NCBI RefSeq assembly: GCF_002086735.1
Contig: NZ_MVIJ01000015.1
Span: 58,386 to 122,385, forward strand
Length of the DNA: 64,000 nucleotides
Direction of reading: 5' to 3'
DNA from: Mycobacterium scrofulaceum
GTDB taxonomy: Bacteria > Actinomycetota > Actinomycetes > Mycobacteriales > Mycobacteriaceae
In this document: positions 16,913 to 26,029 of the stretch, one piece after another
Position numbering within the stretch: the stretch's first letter is position 1
Layout: each line of letters opens with the position of its first letter
Translations under genes and position numbers: made by a program
The notes under the pieces: generated by a model
Database searches by the model: none
Told to the model about the DNA's origin: nothing
Seen by the model: only the letters and a program-made list of their open reading frames with translations

Positions 16913-17476
16913 TTACGCCACAGAGGCGCCCAGGATCAGGTTCACGGCCTCCTCGAGCTGCCCGGCGATCTCGTCGAAGCTGACGAACCGGGCGGTCATC
17001 AGGGCGCCGGAAAACGTCATCTGCAGCGTGGATTTCACGGCCCGGGGCCAGCCCGGGCCCAGCGCGGCGCCGATGCGGGTGGCGACCTCGTGCCCGATCT
17101 GTTCCCTGATCGGCTGGACCGCCGGGTCGTCGGCCATCAGGGCCGCACCGCAGGCGGCGGTCAGCTCGGGCTCGTCGGCCACCACGACGGCCATGTCGCG
17201 CAGGGTGGCGCTGACCCGCGTCTTGGTCGTCTCGTTGACATCGGTGTGCAGCGGCAGTTCGCGCAGGAAGCGCAGGTACACCGCCGCCACGAGGGCGCTT
17301 TTGGACGGAAAGTAGGTGTAGGCGCTGGCGGGCGACACCCCGGCGCGGGCCGCGACCGAGCGCATCGTCAGATTGGCGAACGACGACTCGCGCAACTCCT
17401 CGAGCCCGGCGTCGAGGACCTTGCGGATCGTCTGCCCCGGCCGGCGATCCGACCGGCGGGCCGCATCTTTAGACAC
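16913..17476 (-). CDS. TetR-family transcriptional regulator
   Basis: The 187-residue protein has a TetR head (VLDAGLEELRESSFANLTMRSVAARAGVSPASAYTYFPSKSAL, split here as one HTH unit) and a C-terminal helical domain. I start at the GTG 17474-17476 because upstream codons show no TetR similarity; the frame itself is open to 17578. It converges on the amidohydrolase gene, with 18 bp between the stops. It is divergent from a methyltransferase gene and could regulate it or itself. Confidence 0.82.
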   Translation of the reverse strand: MSKDAARRSDRRPGQTIRKVLDAGLEELRESSFANLTMRSVAARAGVSPASAYTYFPSKSALVAAVYLRFLRELPLHTDVNETTKTRVSATLRDMAVVVADEPELTAACGAALMADDPAVQPIREQIGHEVATRIGAALGPGWPRAVKSTLQMTFSGALMTARFVSFDEIAGQLEEAVNLILGASVA

Positions 17477-17677
17477 CCGTCCAGTGTAGGAAGGCCGCCG
17501 GTGCGTCAACAACGCCCGCCCGGCTCGTGTCGCGTGCCCGATCGGCCGTCGGTGCTGCCGTTTTCCCTTTAGTGCCATGGAGGCCGGTCGTCCGCCGCCG
17601 GCAATTTACGGACAGCTGTCCAGAACGAGTGCCCGCGGTTGCCGGGCGGGGTGGCGGTTGGCCCTAGAGTGGCGGCT

Positions 17678-18238
17678 ATGGCCGAGGCGGACCGGCTCCG
17701 CTGGGACGAACGGTACGCGACGGCGGCACCGCCGGCGGTGGACGCGGCGCGGCCGCCCGGCTTTCTGGCTTCCCACGAGGATGAAGTGCCCGCCGTGGGG
17801 ACGGCTCTCGATCTCGCGTGCGGACCGGGGCTCGGTGCGGTGTGGCTCGCGCTGCGCGGGCTGCACGTGGTGGGGGTGGATGTCTCGCCGGTGGCGGTCA
17901 GCCAGGCGCGCGACCTCGCTCACCGCGCCGGTGTGAGCGATCGGTGCCGCTTCGAGGTCGTGGACCTCGACGACGGGCTGCCGTCCGGGGCGCCCGTGGA
18001 CGTGATCCTCTGCCATCGGTTCCGCGACCGCCGCCTCGACGGTGCGATCGTCGAACGCCTCGCACCCGGCGGGCTGCTGGCGATCGCCGTGCTGAGTGAA
18101 GTGGGGTCCGCCCCGGGCCCGTTTCGCGCGGTGGCCGGTGAGCTGCCCGCGGCATTCGCCGACCTCGACCCACTGGCCGCCGGTGAGGCCGACGGCCACG
18201 CGTGGCTGTTGGCGCGCGCCGCGCGCGAAGGACGCTGA
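17678..18238 (+). CDS. Class I SAM-dependent methyltransferase
   Basis: The 186-residue protein has the SAM-binding motif I ALDLACGPGLGAVWLA, motif II VVGVDVSP and a post-motif LDDGLP ... VDVILCHRF. Its size and the N-terminal RWDERYA resemble small-molecule (tellurite/thiopurine-type) methyltransferases. The substrate is not predictable. It lies about 100 bp before the enoyl-CoA hydratase gene on the same strand. Confidence 0.8.
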   Translation: MAEADRLRWDERYATAAPPAVDAARPPGFLASHEDEVPAVGTALDLACGPGLGAVWLALRGLHVVGVDVSPVAVSQARDLAHRAGVSDRCRFEVVDLDDGLPSGAPVDVILCHRFRDRRLDGAIVERLAPGGLLAIAVLSEVGSAPGPFRAVAGELPAAFADLDPLAAGEADGHAWLLARAAREGR

Positions 18239-18338
18239 GGGGCAAGCGTTTTCCCCCCGATGGGGCTCCCCACCGAAAGCGCGATCGGACAGCGTCATTC
18301 GGGCCTCCGGCATGGCGGTGTCGGGTAATGTCACGCGC

Positions 18339-19175
18339 ATGGAGCGGCGCGTCCTCGAAGCGGTCATCTACGAACGCGAGCCGCCGATCGCGCGGATCAT
18401 CCTGAACCGGGTCGACAAGGCCAACACCAAGGACGCCGTCCTGGTCACCGAGGTCGACGACTGCCTGCACGAAGCCGACCGCGACAAGGAGATCAAGGTC
18501 GTCATCCTCAAGGCGAACGGGAAGGGATTCTGCGGCGGACACGTTGCCCGCTGGGGGCCCGACGAGAATCCCTATCCGGACTTCGGCGAGACGTTCGAGG
18601 ACCTCTACAAGGGCACCGCCGACCTGTTCCTGTGGCCGACGCTGTATCTGTGGGAATTCCCGAAGCCGACCATTTCCGCGATCCACGGGTACTGCATGGG
18701 GGGCGGGATCTATCTCGGGTTGCTGACCGACTTCTGCGTCGCGTCCGAGGACGCGTATTTCCAGATGCCCCTTGCCCAAAGCCTCGGCGAGCCCGGCGGC
18801 CACACCATGATCGAACCGTGGTTGTTGATGAACTGGCATCGCACGATGGATTGGCTGCTGCTTGCCCCCACCCTCACCGCGCAGGAAGCGCTCGACTGGG
18901 GCTTGCTCAACAAGGTGGTGCCGCGCGAGGACCTCGAGGCCGTCGTCGAGGACATGGCGCGCCGGATCGCACAGATCCCGTTGACCACCCTGATGGCGGT
19001 GAAGAACAACGTGAAGCGCGCGTGGGAGCTGATGGGCATGCGGGTGCACCTGCAGGTCAGCCACATCCTGACCAACATGGTCGGCGCCGCCACCGACGTG
19101 CAGGCGCGCCGGGCCGAGCTGAAGCAATCGGGCATGAAGCCGCGCGATTTCGTCGGCCGCGACGAGAGTTCGTAG
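18339..19175 (+). CDS. Enoyl-CoA hydratase/isomerase family protein
   Basis: The 278-residue crotonase-fold protein has an oxyanion-hole segment GKGFCGGHVARWG and the glycine-rich HGYCMGGGIYLGLLTDFCVAS. The C-terminal helix carries KRAWELMGMRVH. It closely resembles the second crotonase at 23891-24763 (both have ANGKGFC, the same PLTTLM helix and WELMGMRVH), so they are paralogues. It converges on the catabolic operon at 19240-27878. The Glu pair of classical hydratases is not obvious (EPGGH occupies one site), so hydratase versus isomerase or ring-opening activity is open. Confidence 0.82.
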   Translation: MERRVLEAVIYEREPPIARIILNRVDKANTKDAVLVTEVDDCLHEADRDKEIKVVILKANGKGFCGGHVARWGPDENPYPDFGETFEDLYKGTADLFLWPTLYLWEFPKPTISAIHGYCMGGGIYLGLLTDFCVASEDAYFQMPLAQSLGEPGGHTMIEPWLLMNWHRTMDWLLLAPTLTAQEALDWGLLNKVVPREDLEAVVEDMARRIAQIPLTTLMAVKNNVKRAWELMGMRVHLQVSHILTNMVGAATDVQARRAELKQSGMKPRDFVGRDESS

Positions 19176-19237
19176 CGCGAGCAGACGCGAATTCGCATAT
19201 TTCGGCGGCCGATCGGGCGATTTTGTGTCTGCTCGCG
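19176..19237. terminator. Inverted repeat between convergent genes, possible bidirectional terminator
   Basis: CGCGAGCAGAC at 19176-19186 is inverted at 19227-19237, with a 40-base interior that includes the palindrome GCGAATTCGC. It fills the gap between the convergent crotonase and flavoprotein genes. It could terminate both transcripts. Confidence 0.5.
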
Positions 19238-19239
19238 GG

Positions 19240-20937
19240 TTAGCGGGTGCGCTCGCCGGCCAGCCGCCGTCCGGCGGCGTGGCGGGCGGCGACGTAACCG
19301 AACACCATTGTGTAGGCGATGCTTCCGCCGGCGCCCAGGTAGTTCCGGCCCATCACCGTCGCCGTGGTGTTGCCGGTCGCGTACAGCCCCTCGATCACGC
19401 AGTCGTCCTCGTCGAGGACCTGCGCGTGCTCGTTGGTGACCACGCCGCCGCACGTCCCGACGTCGGCCGGAACGACTTTGGTGGCGTAGTACGGCGGCCG
19501 CTCGAGCGGACCGAGCGCCGCGTTGGGGCGATAGCCGGGATCGCCCAGGCAGTCGTTGTACGCCGACTGCCCGCGCCCGAAGTCCGGGTCGAGACCCTTG
19601 GCCGCAAAACCGTTGAAACGCTTGACGGTCCGTGCCAGCGCGTCGGCCGGGACGTCCATCCGGCGCGCGAGGTCGCCGACGGTCTCGCCCCGCAGGACCG
19701 CGCCCCGCGTGATGAGTGCTTCGGGGAGGCGGCGCCTCTTGAACGGGTTGGCGCCCGAGACGTACCGGCTGATGTAGCCCTCGTCGAACACCATCCAGCA
19801 CGGCACCGCCTTGTTCGCGTACATCGCCTTGCCGACCTCGACGTACGAGTTGGACTCGTTGCAGAACCGCCGGCCGGTCCCGTCGACGTAGATCGCGCCC
19901 GGCCGCTGCCGGCCGCTGCCCAGCGCCCTCGCCGCGTCACCCCCGTCGGCGATGAAAACCGATGGCAGCCACCATGCCTCGTCCATCAGGTCGGTCTGCG
20001 CGCCCAGCCGGATCGCGCTCTGCAACACCTCGCCGGTGTCGCCGGCGTTCGCGATCGACCAGCGCCCCTCGTTGGGCTGCTCCCCGCTGTAGCGGCGGCG
20101 CATGTCCGCGTTGCGGCTGAAGCCGCCCGCCGCGAGCAGGACGCCCTTGCGCGCCTGCACGTTCACCGTGGTGCCGTCGCGTGAGATGCGCGCGCCGACG
20201 ACCCGGCCGTCCTCGGCGATCAGGTCCTCCACCGCGGCGCCGGTCCAGATGGGGGGCTCGCCGCGCAGCTCGATCAGCGACTTGAGCAGCTGGCCGATGA
20301 GCGACGCGCCGTTGGTGAGGACCTCCCGGCGGCGAAGCCGGGCCGCCCTGGTGCGCGCGAACACCCGCACGGCCACGGCGAAGGCCCGGGGTGACCGATT
20401 GAAGTACTGCACCGAGCGCAGCTCGTTCGTCTTGAGCACGAATCCGCCGTAGCTCTTGGCCATCGACGGCTGCACCCGGTCACGCCAGCTCCCCAGCGCC
20501 GCCGCGTCGTAGGGTGTGCACTCGATTGCGCGGCCGGATTCGTTGCCGCCCTTGTGGTTCGGGTAGTAGTCGCTCCAGCCCGGGCAGCGTACGAACCGAA
20601 CGCCCTTGCGGATCAGGAAGATGATCATCTCGTAGCCCGCGGTGAGGAACATCTCGCGGCGCGCCGGCGAAGACGCCGGGCCGATGTCGCCGACGACGTC
20701 GTCGAAGTACGCCAGGCCGTCCTCGTGCGAGTCCGGGATGCCGTCGGCGCGCATCAGCGGGTTGTTCGGCAGCCACACCATGCCCCCGGACAGACCGGTG
20801 GAACCGCCCACCAGGGACTGCTTCTCGATCAGCAGGGGCTCGATGCCCGAGTCGAGCGCCGCCAGCGCCGCGACCATGCCGCCCCCGCCGCTGCCCGCGA
20901 TGAGCAGATCGACGGAGCGGTCCCACCGGGTGGTCAT
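19240..20937 (-). CDS. KstD-like FAD-dependent dehydrogenase
   Basis: The 565-residue protein belongs to the FAD-binding 3-ketosteroid dehydrogenase/fumarate reductase group. The N-terminal dinucleotide motif is LLIAGSGGGGMVAALAA, followed by LVGGSTGLSGGMVW. The FAD-binding C-terminal part has EGLYATGNTTATVMGRNYLGAG. A basic/hydrophobic insertion lies around residues 190-215. The family introduces double bonds next to a ketone in steroids or related rings. Its ATG overlaps the Rieske gene stop (ATGA), and it is the last gene of the operon starting at 27878. Confidence 0.85.
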   Translation of the reverse strand: MTTRWDRSVDLLIAGSGGGGMVAALAALDSGIEPLLIEKQSLVGGSTGLSGGMVWLPNNPLMRADGIPDSHEDGLAYFDDVVGDIGPASSPARREMFLTAGYEMIIFLIRKGVRFVRCPGWSDYYPNHKGGNESGRAIECTPYDAAALGSWRDRVQPSMAKSYGGFVLKTNELRSVQYFNRSPRAFAVAVRVFARTRAARLRRREVLTNGASLIGQLLKSLIELRGEPPIWTGAAVEDLIAEDGRVVGARISRDGTTVNVQARKGVLLAAGGFSRNADMRRRYSGEQPNEGRWSIANAGDTGEVLQSAIRLGAQTDLMDEAWWLPSVFIADGGDAARALGSGRQRPGAIYVDGTGRRFCNESNSYVEVGKAMYANKAVPCWMVFDEGYISRYVSGANPFKRRRLPEALITRGAVLRGETVGDLARRMDVPADALARTVKRFNGFAAKGLDPDFGRGQSAYNDCLGDPGYRPNAALGPLERPPYYATKVVPADVGTCGGVVTNEHAQVLDEDDCVIEGLYATGNTTATVMGRNYLGAGGSIAYTMVFGYVAARHAAGRRLAGERTR

Positions 20938-22325
20938 CGGGTCTCGCCGCCGAATCGCTGCCCGAAGCCCAGGTCGGCGACGGGAACGTCGATGGTGGTG
21001 TTGGTCTTCTGGACCGCGGGCACCAGGGCGTCGTACGGCAGGCCGGCGAGGAAGCCGTCTATCACGCGTTCGAAGTTGGAGATCAGGCCCTCGATCCGGC
21101 TGGACAGCCGCATGTAGTCAAACCCTCTGGAATGCAGGCCTTTCTGTTGCCTCGGCAGGTTGGAGAAGTCCTGAGCCGGTATGGGTGGCCAGCGCGGGTC
21201 GTCGGGCGCCATCGGGACCGGCGGCGTCGGCTTGGCCGTGCTCTGCTCCGGCGGGATGCGGGTGAGCGACCAGATCTCGAACAGCGTCTCCTCCGGACCC
21301 AGCGGCCGGATCCGGTACGACGAGGCGCTGCTGTACTGCGGCAGCAGAAAGTAATGGGGAAAGGCGAAATTGATGGCCTCAGTGATGCCCCGCCGCTGCA
21401 ACTCGTTGAGGTCGGGGACGTCGCAGCCGCGGGCCCGATGCCAGTGCACGATGGCGTCGTTGAGGGTGCTGCGCCACACGGCCATCGCCTCGGCCGGGTC
21501 GGCCGGCAGGTCCATGTCCTGGAGACCCTCGGCAATGCGGACGTCATTCTCGTGTGTCATGCCGGCCATACCCTCGCCCAGGGTGCGCATGAAATACAGG
21601 TTGGTCTGCGCCGGCCCCGGTGGTTTGGCGGGCTGCTTCGGCATGCTCGACGGCAATAGTTGCGGGTGGGTCTGCGGGACGTGATAGCCCTCCATGAACG
21701 CGGCGGTCGCCAGTTTCCAGTTCACCGGCAACCGGCACGACTGCCACCACTCGACACGCAGCGACTCCACCTTCCATGCGTCGTAGATCGATGCGAACGG
21801 CTCCAAGCAGTCACGGAACGGCGGTGCGTCGTCGTCGAGGTTGATCCACGCGCACCCGCCCCAGACCTCGCACCGGACCGAGACCAGGCGGAGGTCCTCC
21901 GGGTCGAGGTTGTGATCGTCGAACTCTTCGGGCCTCAGCACAAAGGTGTTGCGCCCGTCGATGCCCCAGCACCAGCCGTGGAACGGGCACACGAACGTGC
22001 GCCGGTTGCCGTTGCCCTCCACCAGCTTTACCCCGCGGTGGCGACACGCGTTGTGGTAAGCGCGGACGTTTTCCGCGTCGAGGCGGACCACGATGACCGA
22101 CTCGTCGAGGATCTCGTACTCGACGTAGTCACCGGGCCTGGGAATCTCTTCCAGACGGCAGGCCATCTGCCACACGCGCGGCCAGAGCATCTCGGTTTCG
22201 AGCGCGTAGAACTCCGGGTCGTAGTAGCGCTGCTTGGGAATGCGATCGACGGCCTGGACCGCCCACGGCACCGGAAGCGGGGTCCAGTCAACTCGGCTGT
22301 CGTGGGTGCTCTGGGTGGTGACCAT
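20934..22325 (-). CDS. Rieske non-haem iron oxygenase, alpha subunit
   Basis: The 463-residue protein has the Rieske cluster ligands Cys94-His96 (CRHRG) and Cys113-His116 (CPFHGW), and the mononuclear iron histidines His215 and His220 in EGYHVPQTHPQ. Such proteins hydroxylate aromatic or steroid-like rings using an external reductase; none is encoded nearby. GAGGGG six bases before the ATG at 22323-22325 fixes the start; an earlier ATG at 22329-22331 abuts it. It lies 10 bp downstream of the acyl-CoA ligase gene and overlaps the KstD-like gene. Confidence 0.88.
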   Translation of the reverse strand: MVTTQSTHDSRVDWTPLPVPWAVQAVDRIPKQRYYDPEFYALETEMLWPRVWQMACRLEEIPRPGDYVEYEILDESVIVVRLDAENVRAYHNACRHRGVKLVEGNGNRRTFVCPFHGWCWGIDGRNTFVLRPEEFDDHNLDPEDLRLVSVRCEVWGGCAWINLDDDAPPFRDCLEPFASIYDAWKVESLRVEWWQSCRLPVNWKLATAAFMEGYHVPQTHPQLLPSSMPKQPAKPPGPAQTNLYFMRTLGEGMAGMTHENDVRIAEGLQDMDLPADPAEAMAVWRSTLNDAIVHWHRARGCDVPDLNELQRRGITEAINFAFPHYFLLPQYSSASSYRIRPLGPEETLFEIWSLTRIPPEQSTAKPTPPVPMAPDDPRWPPIPAQDFSNLPRQQKGLHSRGFDYMRLSSRIEGLISNFERVIDGFLAGLPYDALVPAVQKTNTTIDVPVADLGFGQRFGGETR

Positions 22326-22335
22326 GTTCATCCCC

Positions 22336-23871
22336 TCATACGATTCGCGATGCCCGCCCATGCCAGTAAGGCTCGCGGATGCGTCTCTTGTACAGCTTTC
22401 CGTTCGGGTCCCGGGGCAGTTCGGGGACGAATTCGACCGTGCGCGGGCACTTGTAGCCGGCCAGGTGTGCCCGGCAGTATTCGATGAGCTCGGTCTCGAG
22501 GCCCGGTCCGGGCGTGACCCCGTCGCCCGGCTGCACGACCGCCTTGACCTCCTCGCCGAATTCGTCGTTGGGCACGCCGAAGACGGCCGCGTCGACGAGC
22601 TTGGGGTGCATGATGAGGAGGTTCTCCACTTCCTGGGGGTAGATGTTCACCCCGCCGGAAACGATCATGAACGTCGAGCGGTCGGTGAGGTAGAGGTAGC
22701 CGTCCTCGTCGACGTATCCCATGTCGCCCAGGGTGCGCCAGCCGCGGTCGTTGGACACCGACGCGGTCTTGGCCGGGTCCTTGAAGTACTCGAAGTCGGG
22801 GCCGCCCTCGAAGAACAGCTCGCCGGCCCGGCCGGCCGGAAGCTCGACGCCGTCGTCCCCCACGACGTGCACCGGTGACATGGGCCTGCCGACCGAACCG
22901 GGATGCGCGAGCCATTCCTCGGGTCCGATCGTGGTGCCCGCGAATCCCTCGGTGCCACCGTAATACTCGTGGATGATCGGGCCGAACCACTTCATCATGT
23001 CGCGCTTGACGTCGACCGGGCACGGGGCGGCCGCGTGGAGCACGCAGCGCAGGCTGGAGACGTCGTAGCGCTCCCGAATCGCCCTGGGCAGCTTGAGCAT
23101 TCGCACGAACATGGTGGGCACGAACTGGGCGTGGGTCACGCGGTGGGTCTCGATCAGCCGCAGGACCGCCTCGGCGTCGAACTTGCGCATCAGGATCGCC
23201 GCCGCCCCGACGCGGTTGACCGCCATGGTGTAGTTCACCCCGGCGGCGTGGTAGAGCGGCGCGGGGGACAGGTACACGCTGTCGCGGTCCATCCCGTACT
23301 TGCGGGTCAGCGCCAGCTCCAGCACCGCCTGGGCCCAGGAGCCGTTGCCGTCGGTAGGGAGCGGCCGGCGGACGGCCTTGGGCCGTCCCGTGGTGCCCGA
23401 CGAATACAGCATCTCCGACCCGTCGGACACCGGGGGCGCCGCGCCGGCGGTGGCAACTGCCCCCGCGTATCCGCGCCAGCCCGGCAGGTCGCCGCCGACG
23501 GCGAGGCGGACGTCGACGGTCGCGTTCGCCGCGCGCACGTGCGCGGCGAGGTCCGGTAGGGAATCGTCGACGAACACCGCTCGCGCATCAGAGTCGTCGA
23601 TCACGTAGGCGACCTCGTCCGGGGTGAAGTGGGTGTTCACCGCGGTGTAATAGAGGCCGGAAAGCTGGCAGGCCCAGGTGATTTCGAGGAACTCCGGCCG
23701 GTTGGGCAACACCAGGGCCACACCGTCGCCGCGGCGCAGCCCGGCGTCGTGCAGCAGCGCTGCGACCCGCCGGCTGCGGGCATACAGCTGCGAGTGCGAC
23801 ACCGTTTCACCGCCGGCGACGATGAGGGCCGGCGCCTGTCCGGCCCTCGCGGCGTGGTCGGTGAGATTCAC
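22336..23871 (-). CDS. Acyl-CoA synthetase (AMP-forming, FadD-like)
   Basis: The 511-residue protein has the adenylation signature YSSGTTGRPKA at about residues 156-166, YYGGTEGFAG, GDMGYVDEDGYLYLTDRS and the C-terminal PRDPNGKLYKR with the catalytic Lys. It would activate a carboxylic acid as a CoA thioester. The start is GTG. It sits 19 bp after the crotonase gene and 10 bp before the Rieske gene in the eight-gene operon. Substrate specificity cannot be read, but context suggests a ring-derived or side-chain acid. Confidence 0.9.
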   Translation of the reverse strand: MNLTDHAARAGQAPALIVAGGETVSHSQLYARSRRVAALLHDAGLRRGDGVALVLPNRPEFLEITWACQLSGLYYTAVNTHFTPDEVAYVIDDSDARAVFVDDSLPDLAAHVRAANATVDVRLAVGGDLPGWRGYAGAVATAGAAPPVSDGSEMLYSSGTTGRPKAVRRPLPTDGNGSWAQAVLELALTRKYGMDRDSVYLSPAPLYHAAGVNYTMAVNRVGAAAILMRKFDAEAVLRLIETHRVTHAQFVPTMFVRMLKLPRAIRERYDVSSLRCVLHAAAPCPVDVKRDMMKWFGPIIHEYYGGTEGFAGTTIGPEEWLAHPGSVGRPMSPVHVVGDDGVELPAGRAGELFFEGGPDFEYFKDPAKTASVSNDRGWRTLGDMGYVDEDGYLYLTDRSTFMIVSGGVNIYPQEVENLLIMHPKLVDAAVFGVPNDEFGEEVKAVVQPGDGVTPGPGLETELIEYCRAHLAGYKCPRTVEFVPELPRDPNGKLYKRRIREPYWHGRASRIV

Positions 23872-23890
23872 CGGCAGGCCCCGCGAAAAC

Positions 23891-24763
23891 CTAAGTGGCC
23901 GCGGCGCCGTCAGTCCGGGCGGCCGCCGCGGCCTGCCGCCGGGCGTGCTCGGACGGCAACACCTTGTCCTTGAACACCGTCTGAATCAGCTGCTGCACAT
24001 CTTTACTGATCGAGGCCAGCGCGACGAGGTCATTGGAGCTCTGCCAGTGCACCCGCATGCCCATCAGTTCCCAGGCTCGCTTGAGGTTGGCCTTGGTGAG
24101 CATCAGCGTCGTCAACGGCGCCTGGGCAATGTGCCGGGCGATGGCCTCGACGCGGTCGTCAAGCTGATCACGCGGGACGACCTCGTTGACCAGGCCGACC
24201 TCCAGCGCCCTCTTGGCGTCGATCACCTCGGCGGTGAACAGGTAGTACGCCGCGCGCCGCCAATTCATGAAGACCCAGGGCTCGATGGAACATTCACCCG
24301 AGGGCATGCCGAATCCCTGCAGCGGCGGGTAGGAGAAATAGGCGTCCTCGGCGGCGATGACGATGTCGGTGGTCAGGCCCATATGGGTGCCGCCGCCGAC
24401 GCAGTAGCCGTGCACCTGCGCGATCGTGGGCTTGGAGAATTCCCACAGGTTCAGGGTCGGCTTGACGAACAGGTCCGACTGCGCCTTCCACGGGTGGCCG
24501 GTCACCATGGCGTTCTCCACGAACGCCGGGTAGTCGACCGCGTTGTTCCCGATGGCGTGCCCCGAGCAGAAGCCCTTGCCGTTGGCCTTGAGGACGAGCA
24601 CCTTGATGTCGTAGTCGCGGTCCGCGTCGGCCAGCGCGGCGTCGACCTCTTCGGCCAGCTTCTGGTCCTGGGCGTTGGCCTTCTCCGGCCAGTTCAGCGT
24701 GACGCGGGCGATGGGCCCCTCTTTCTGGTAGATGATCCTCTCGCGAGTCTCGTTGAGATCCAT
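23891..24763 (-). CDS. Enoyl-CoA hydratase/isomerase family protein
   Basis: The 290-residue crotonase-fold protein has GKGFCSGHAIGNN, HGYCVGGGTHMGLTTDIVIA and PSGECSIEPWVF at the positions of the oxyanion hole and active site, and a C-terminal ELMGMRVHWQSSND helix. The ATG at 24761-24763 has AAAGGTGAG upstream. It is a paralogue of the protein at 18339-19175. It lies between the lipoyl-domain gene (20 bp) and the acyl-CoA ligase gene (19 bp), so it acts in the same pathway. Confidence 0.85.
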   Translation of the reverse strand: MDLNETRERIIYQKEGPIARVTLNWPEKANAQDQKLAEEVDAALADADRDYDIKVLVLKANGKGFCSGHAIGNNAVDYPAFVENAMVTGHPWKAQSDLFVKPTLNLWEFSKPTIAQVHGYCVGGGTHMGLTTDIVIAAEDAYFSYPPLQGFGMPSGECSIEPWVFMNWRRAAYYLFTAEVIDAKRALEVGLVNEVVPRDQLDDRVEAIARHIAQAPLTTLMLTKANLKRAWELMGMRVHWQSSNDLVALASISKDVQQLIQTVFKDKVLPSEHARRQAAAAARTDGAAAT

Positions 24764-24783
24764 CCGTACTCACCTTTCCTGGT

Positions 24784-25020
24784 TCACGACGTGATGACAC
24801 CGATTTCGGCGCCGATGTCGTAGGTGGTGCCGACCTGGCCAGTCCACCGCACGGTGCCCGACGCCCCGGCTTCGATTTCCTGTTCCACCTTCTCGGTTGC
24901 GATCACGTAGATCGGCGTGCCCGCCTCCACGTGCTGTCCGGCATCGACGAGCAGGCCGGTCAGCTCGGCTTCGGACACCGCCACCGAGACGCGCGGGACG
25001 CGAATGATGAAGTCAGCCAT
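24784..25020 (-). CDS. Stand-alone lipoyl (biotin/lipoyl) domain protein
   Basis: The product is only 78 residues, essentially a single lipoyl domain. Lys44 in ATEKVEQEIE occupies the lipoylation hairpin, with downstream GTVRW and IGVITS strands. No acyltransferase catalytic domain is attached. It overlaps the E1 beta gene by 8 bp, so stoichiometric expression with E1 is likely. It could carry acyl groups for E1 as a free protein, as glycine-cleavage H protein does, but the partner E2 and E3 are not in the window. Confidence 0.85.
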   Translation of the reverse strand: MADFIIRVPRVSVAVSEAELTGLLVDAGQHVEAGTPIYVIATEKVEQEIEAGASGTVRWTGQVGTTYDIGAEIGVITS

Positions 25021-26029
25021 GCGCCCTCGCCCCCGCCCCGGCCTTGTCGAGGGTCCGCCGTGCGGCCGCGACGATCCGCTCCGGGGATGGGTACACCTGC
25101 GCCTCGAGCGCCGCCGCGGCAGGGTTGGGGACGAATCGGGCCGCCACCCGTTCGACGGGTGCGGCCAGTTCGGCGAACAGCTCCGAGTGCAGGGTCGCGG
25201 CGATCTCGGCTCCGGGACCGGCGAATTGGACCGCGTCGTGGACCACGACGGCCCGGCGGGTGCGGCGGACCGAGTCCACGACGGTGTCGATGTCGAGTGG
25301 CACCAGGGTGCGCAGGTCGACGACCTCGGCGCTCACCCCCCGTTCGTCCAGCGTGGCGGCGGCGGCGAGGGCGTCGTGCACGCAGCGCCCGTAAGCGATC
25401 AGGCTCACGTCGCTGCCGGGCCGCTTGATGTCGGCCCGTCCCAAGGGGATCGTAAATCCTGGGTCGACGGGGACGGGGCCCTTCTTTCCTTGCAGCCGAA
25501 TGGTTTCCACGAAGAGGCAGGGATCGGGGTCGAAGATCGCCGACGTCAGGAGGCCTTTGCCGTCGCGGGGTGTGGACGGCACGATCACCTTCATGCCCGG
25601 AATGTGCATGAACCACGCCTCCAGGCTCTGCGAATGCGTGGCGCCGGTGGCCAGCCCGGCGTAGACCTGGGTGCGCACGGTGATCGGCGCCGTGGTGCGT
25701 CCGGCGGTCATGAACCGCAGCTTGGCCGCGTTGTTGATCAGCTGGTCGGCGGCGATGCCGATGAAGTCCATGATCATGATCTCGGCCACCGGCAGCAGGC
25801 CGTCGATGGCGGCGCCGATGGCCGCGCCGACGATCGCGGCCTCCGAGATCGGCGTGTCCAGGACGCGTTCGTGGCCGTACTTCGTCGACAGGCCCGCGGT
25901 TGGGCCGGATGCGCCCGGATCGGCGATGTCCTCGCCCAGCAGAAACACCCGGTCGTCGGCGGCGAGCGCCTGGTCCAGCGCGAGGTTGAGCGCCTCGCGC
26001 ATGGTCATCTCGGTCTCTGGCATGCTCAC
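25013..26029 (-). CDS. 2-oxoacid dehydrogenase E1 component, beta subunit
   Basis: The 338-residue protein aligns with E1 beta subunits of acetoin, branched-chain and pyruvate dehydrogenases: TMREALNLALDQAL, FLLGEDIADPG, DTPISEAAIVGAAIGAA and HSQSLEAWFMHIPGMKVIVPSTPRDGKGLL. With E1 alpha it would form a thiamine-diphosphate heterotetramer. The start may be the GTG at 26029 or the ATG at 26023; the GTG overlaps the E1 alpha stop. It is followed by the free lipoyl domain. Confidence 0.88.
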   Translation of the reverse strand: MSMPETEMTMREALNLALDQALAADDRVFLLGEDIADPGASGPTAGLSTKYGHERVLDTPISEAAIVGAAIGAAIDGLLPVAEIMIMDFIGIAADQLINNAAKLRFMTAGRTTAPITVRTQVYAGLATGATHSQSLEAWFMHIPGMKVIVPSTPRDGKGLLTSAIFDPDPCLFVETIRLQGKKGPVPVDPGFTIPLGRADIKRPGSDVSLIAYGRCVHDALAAAATLDERGVSAEVVDLRTLVPLDIDTVVDSVRRTRRAVVVHDAVQFAGPGAEIAATLHSELFAELAAPVERVAARFVPNPAAAALEAQVYPSPERIVAAARRTLDKAGAGARAHG

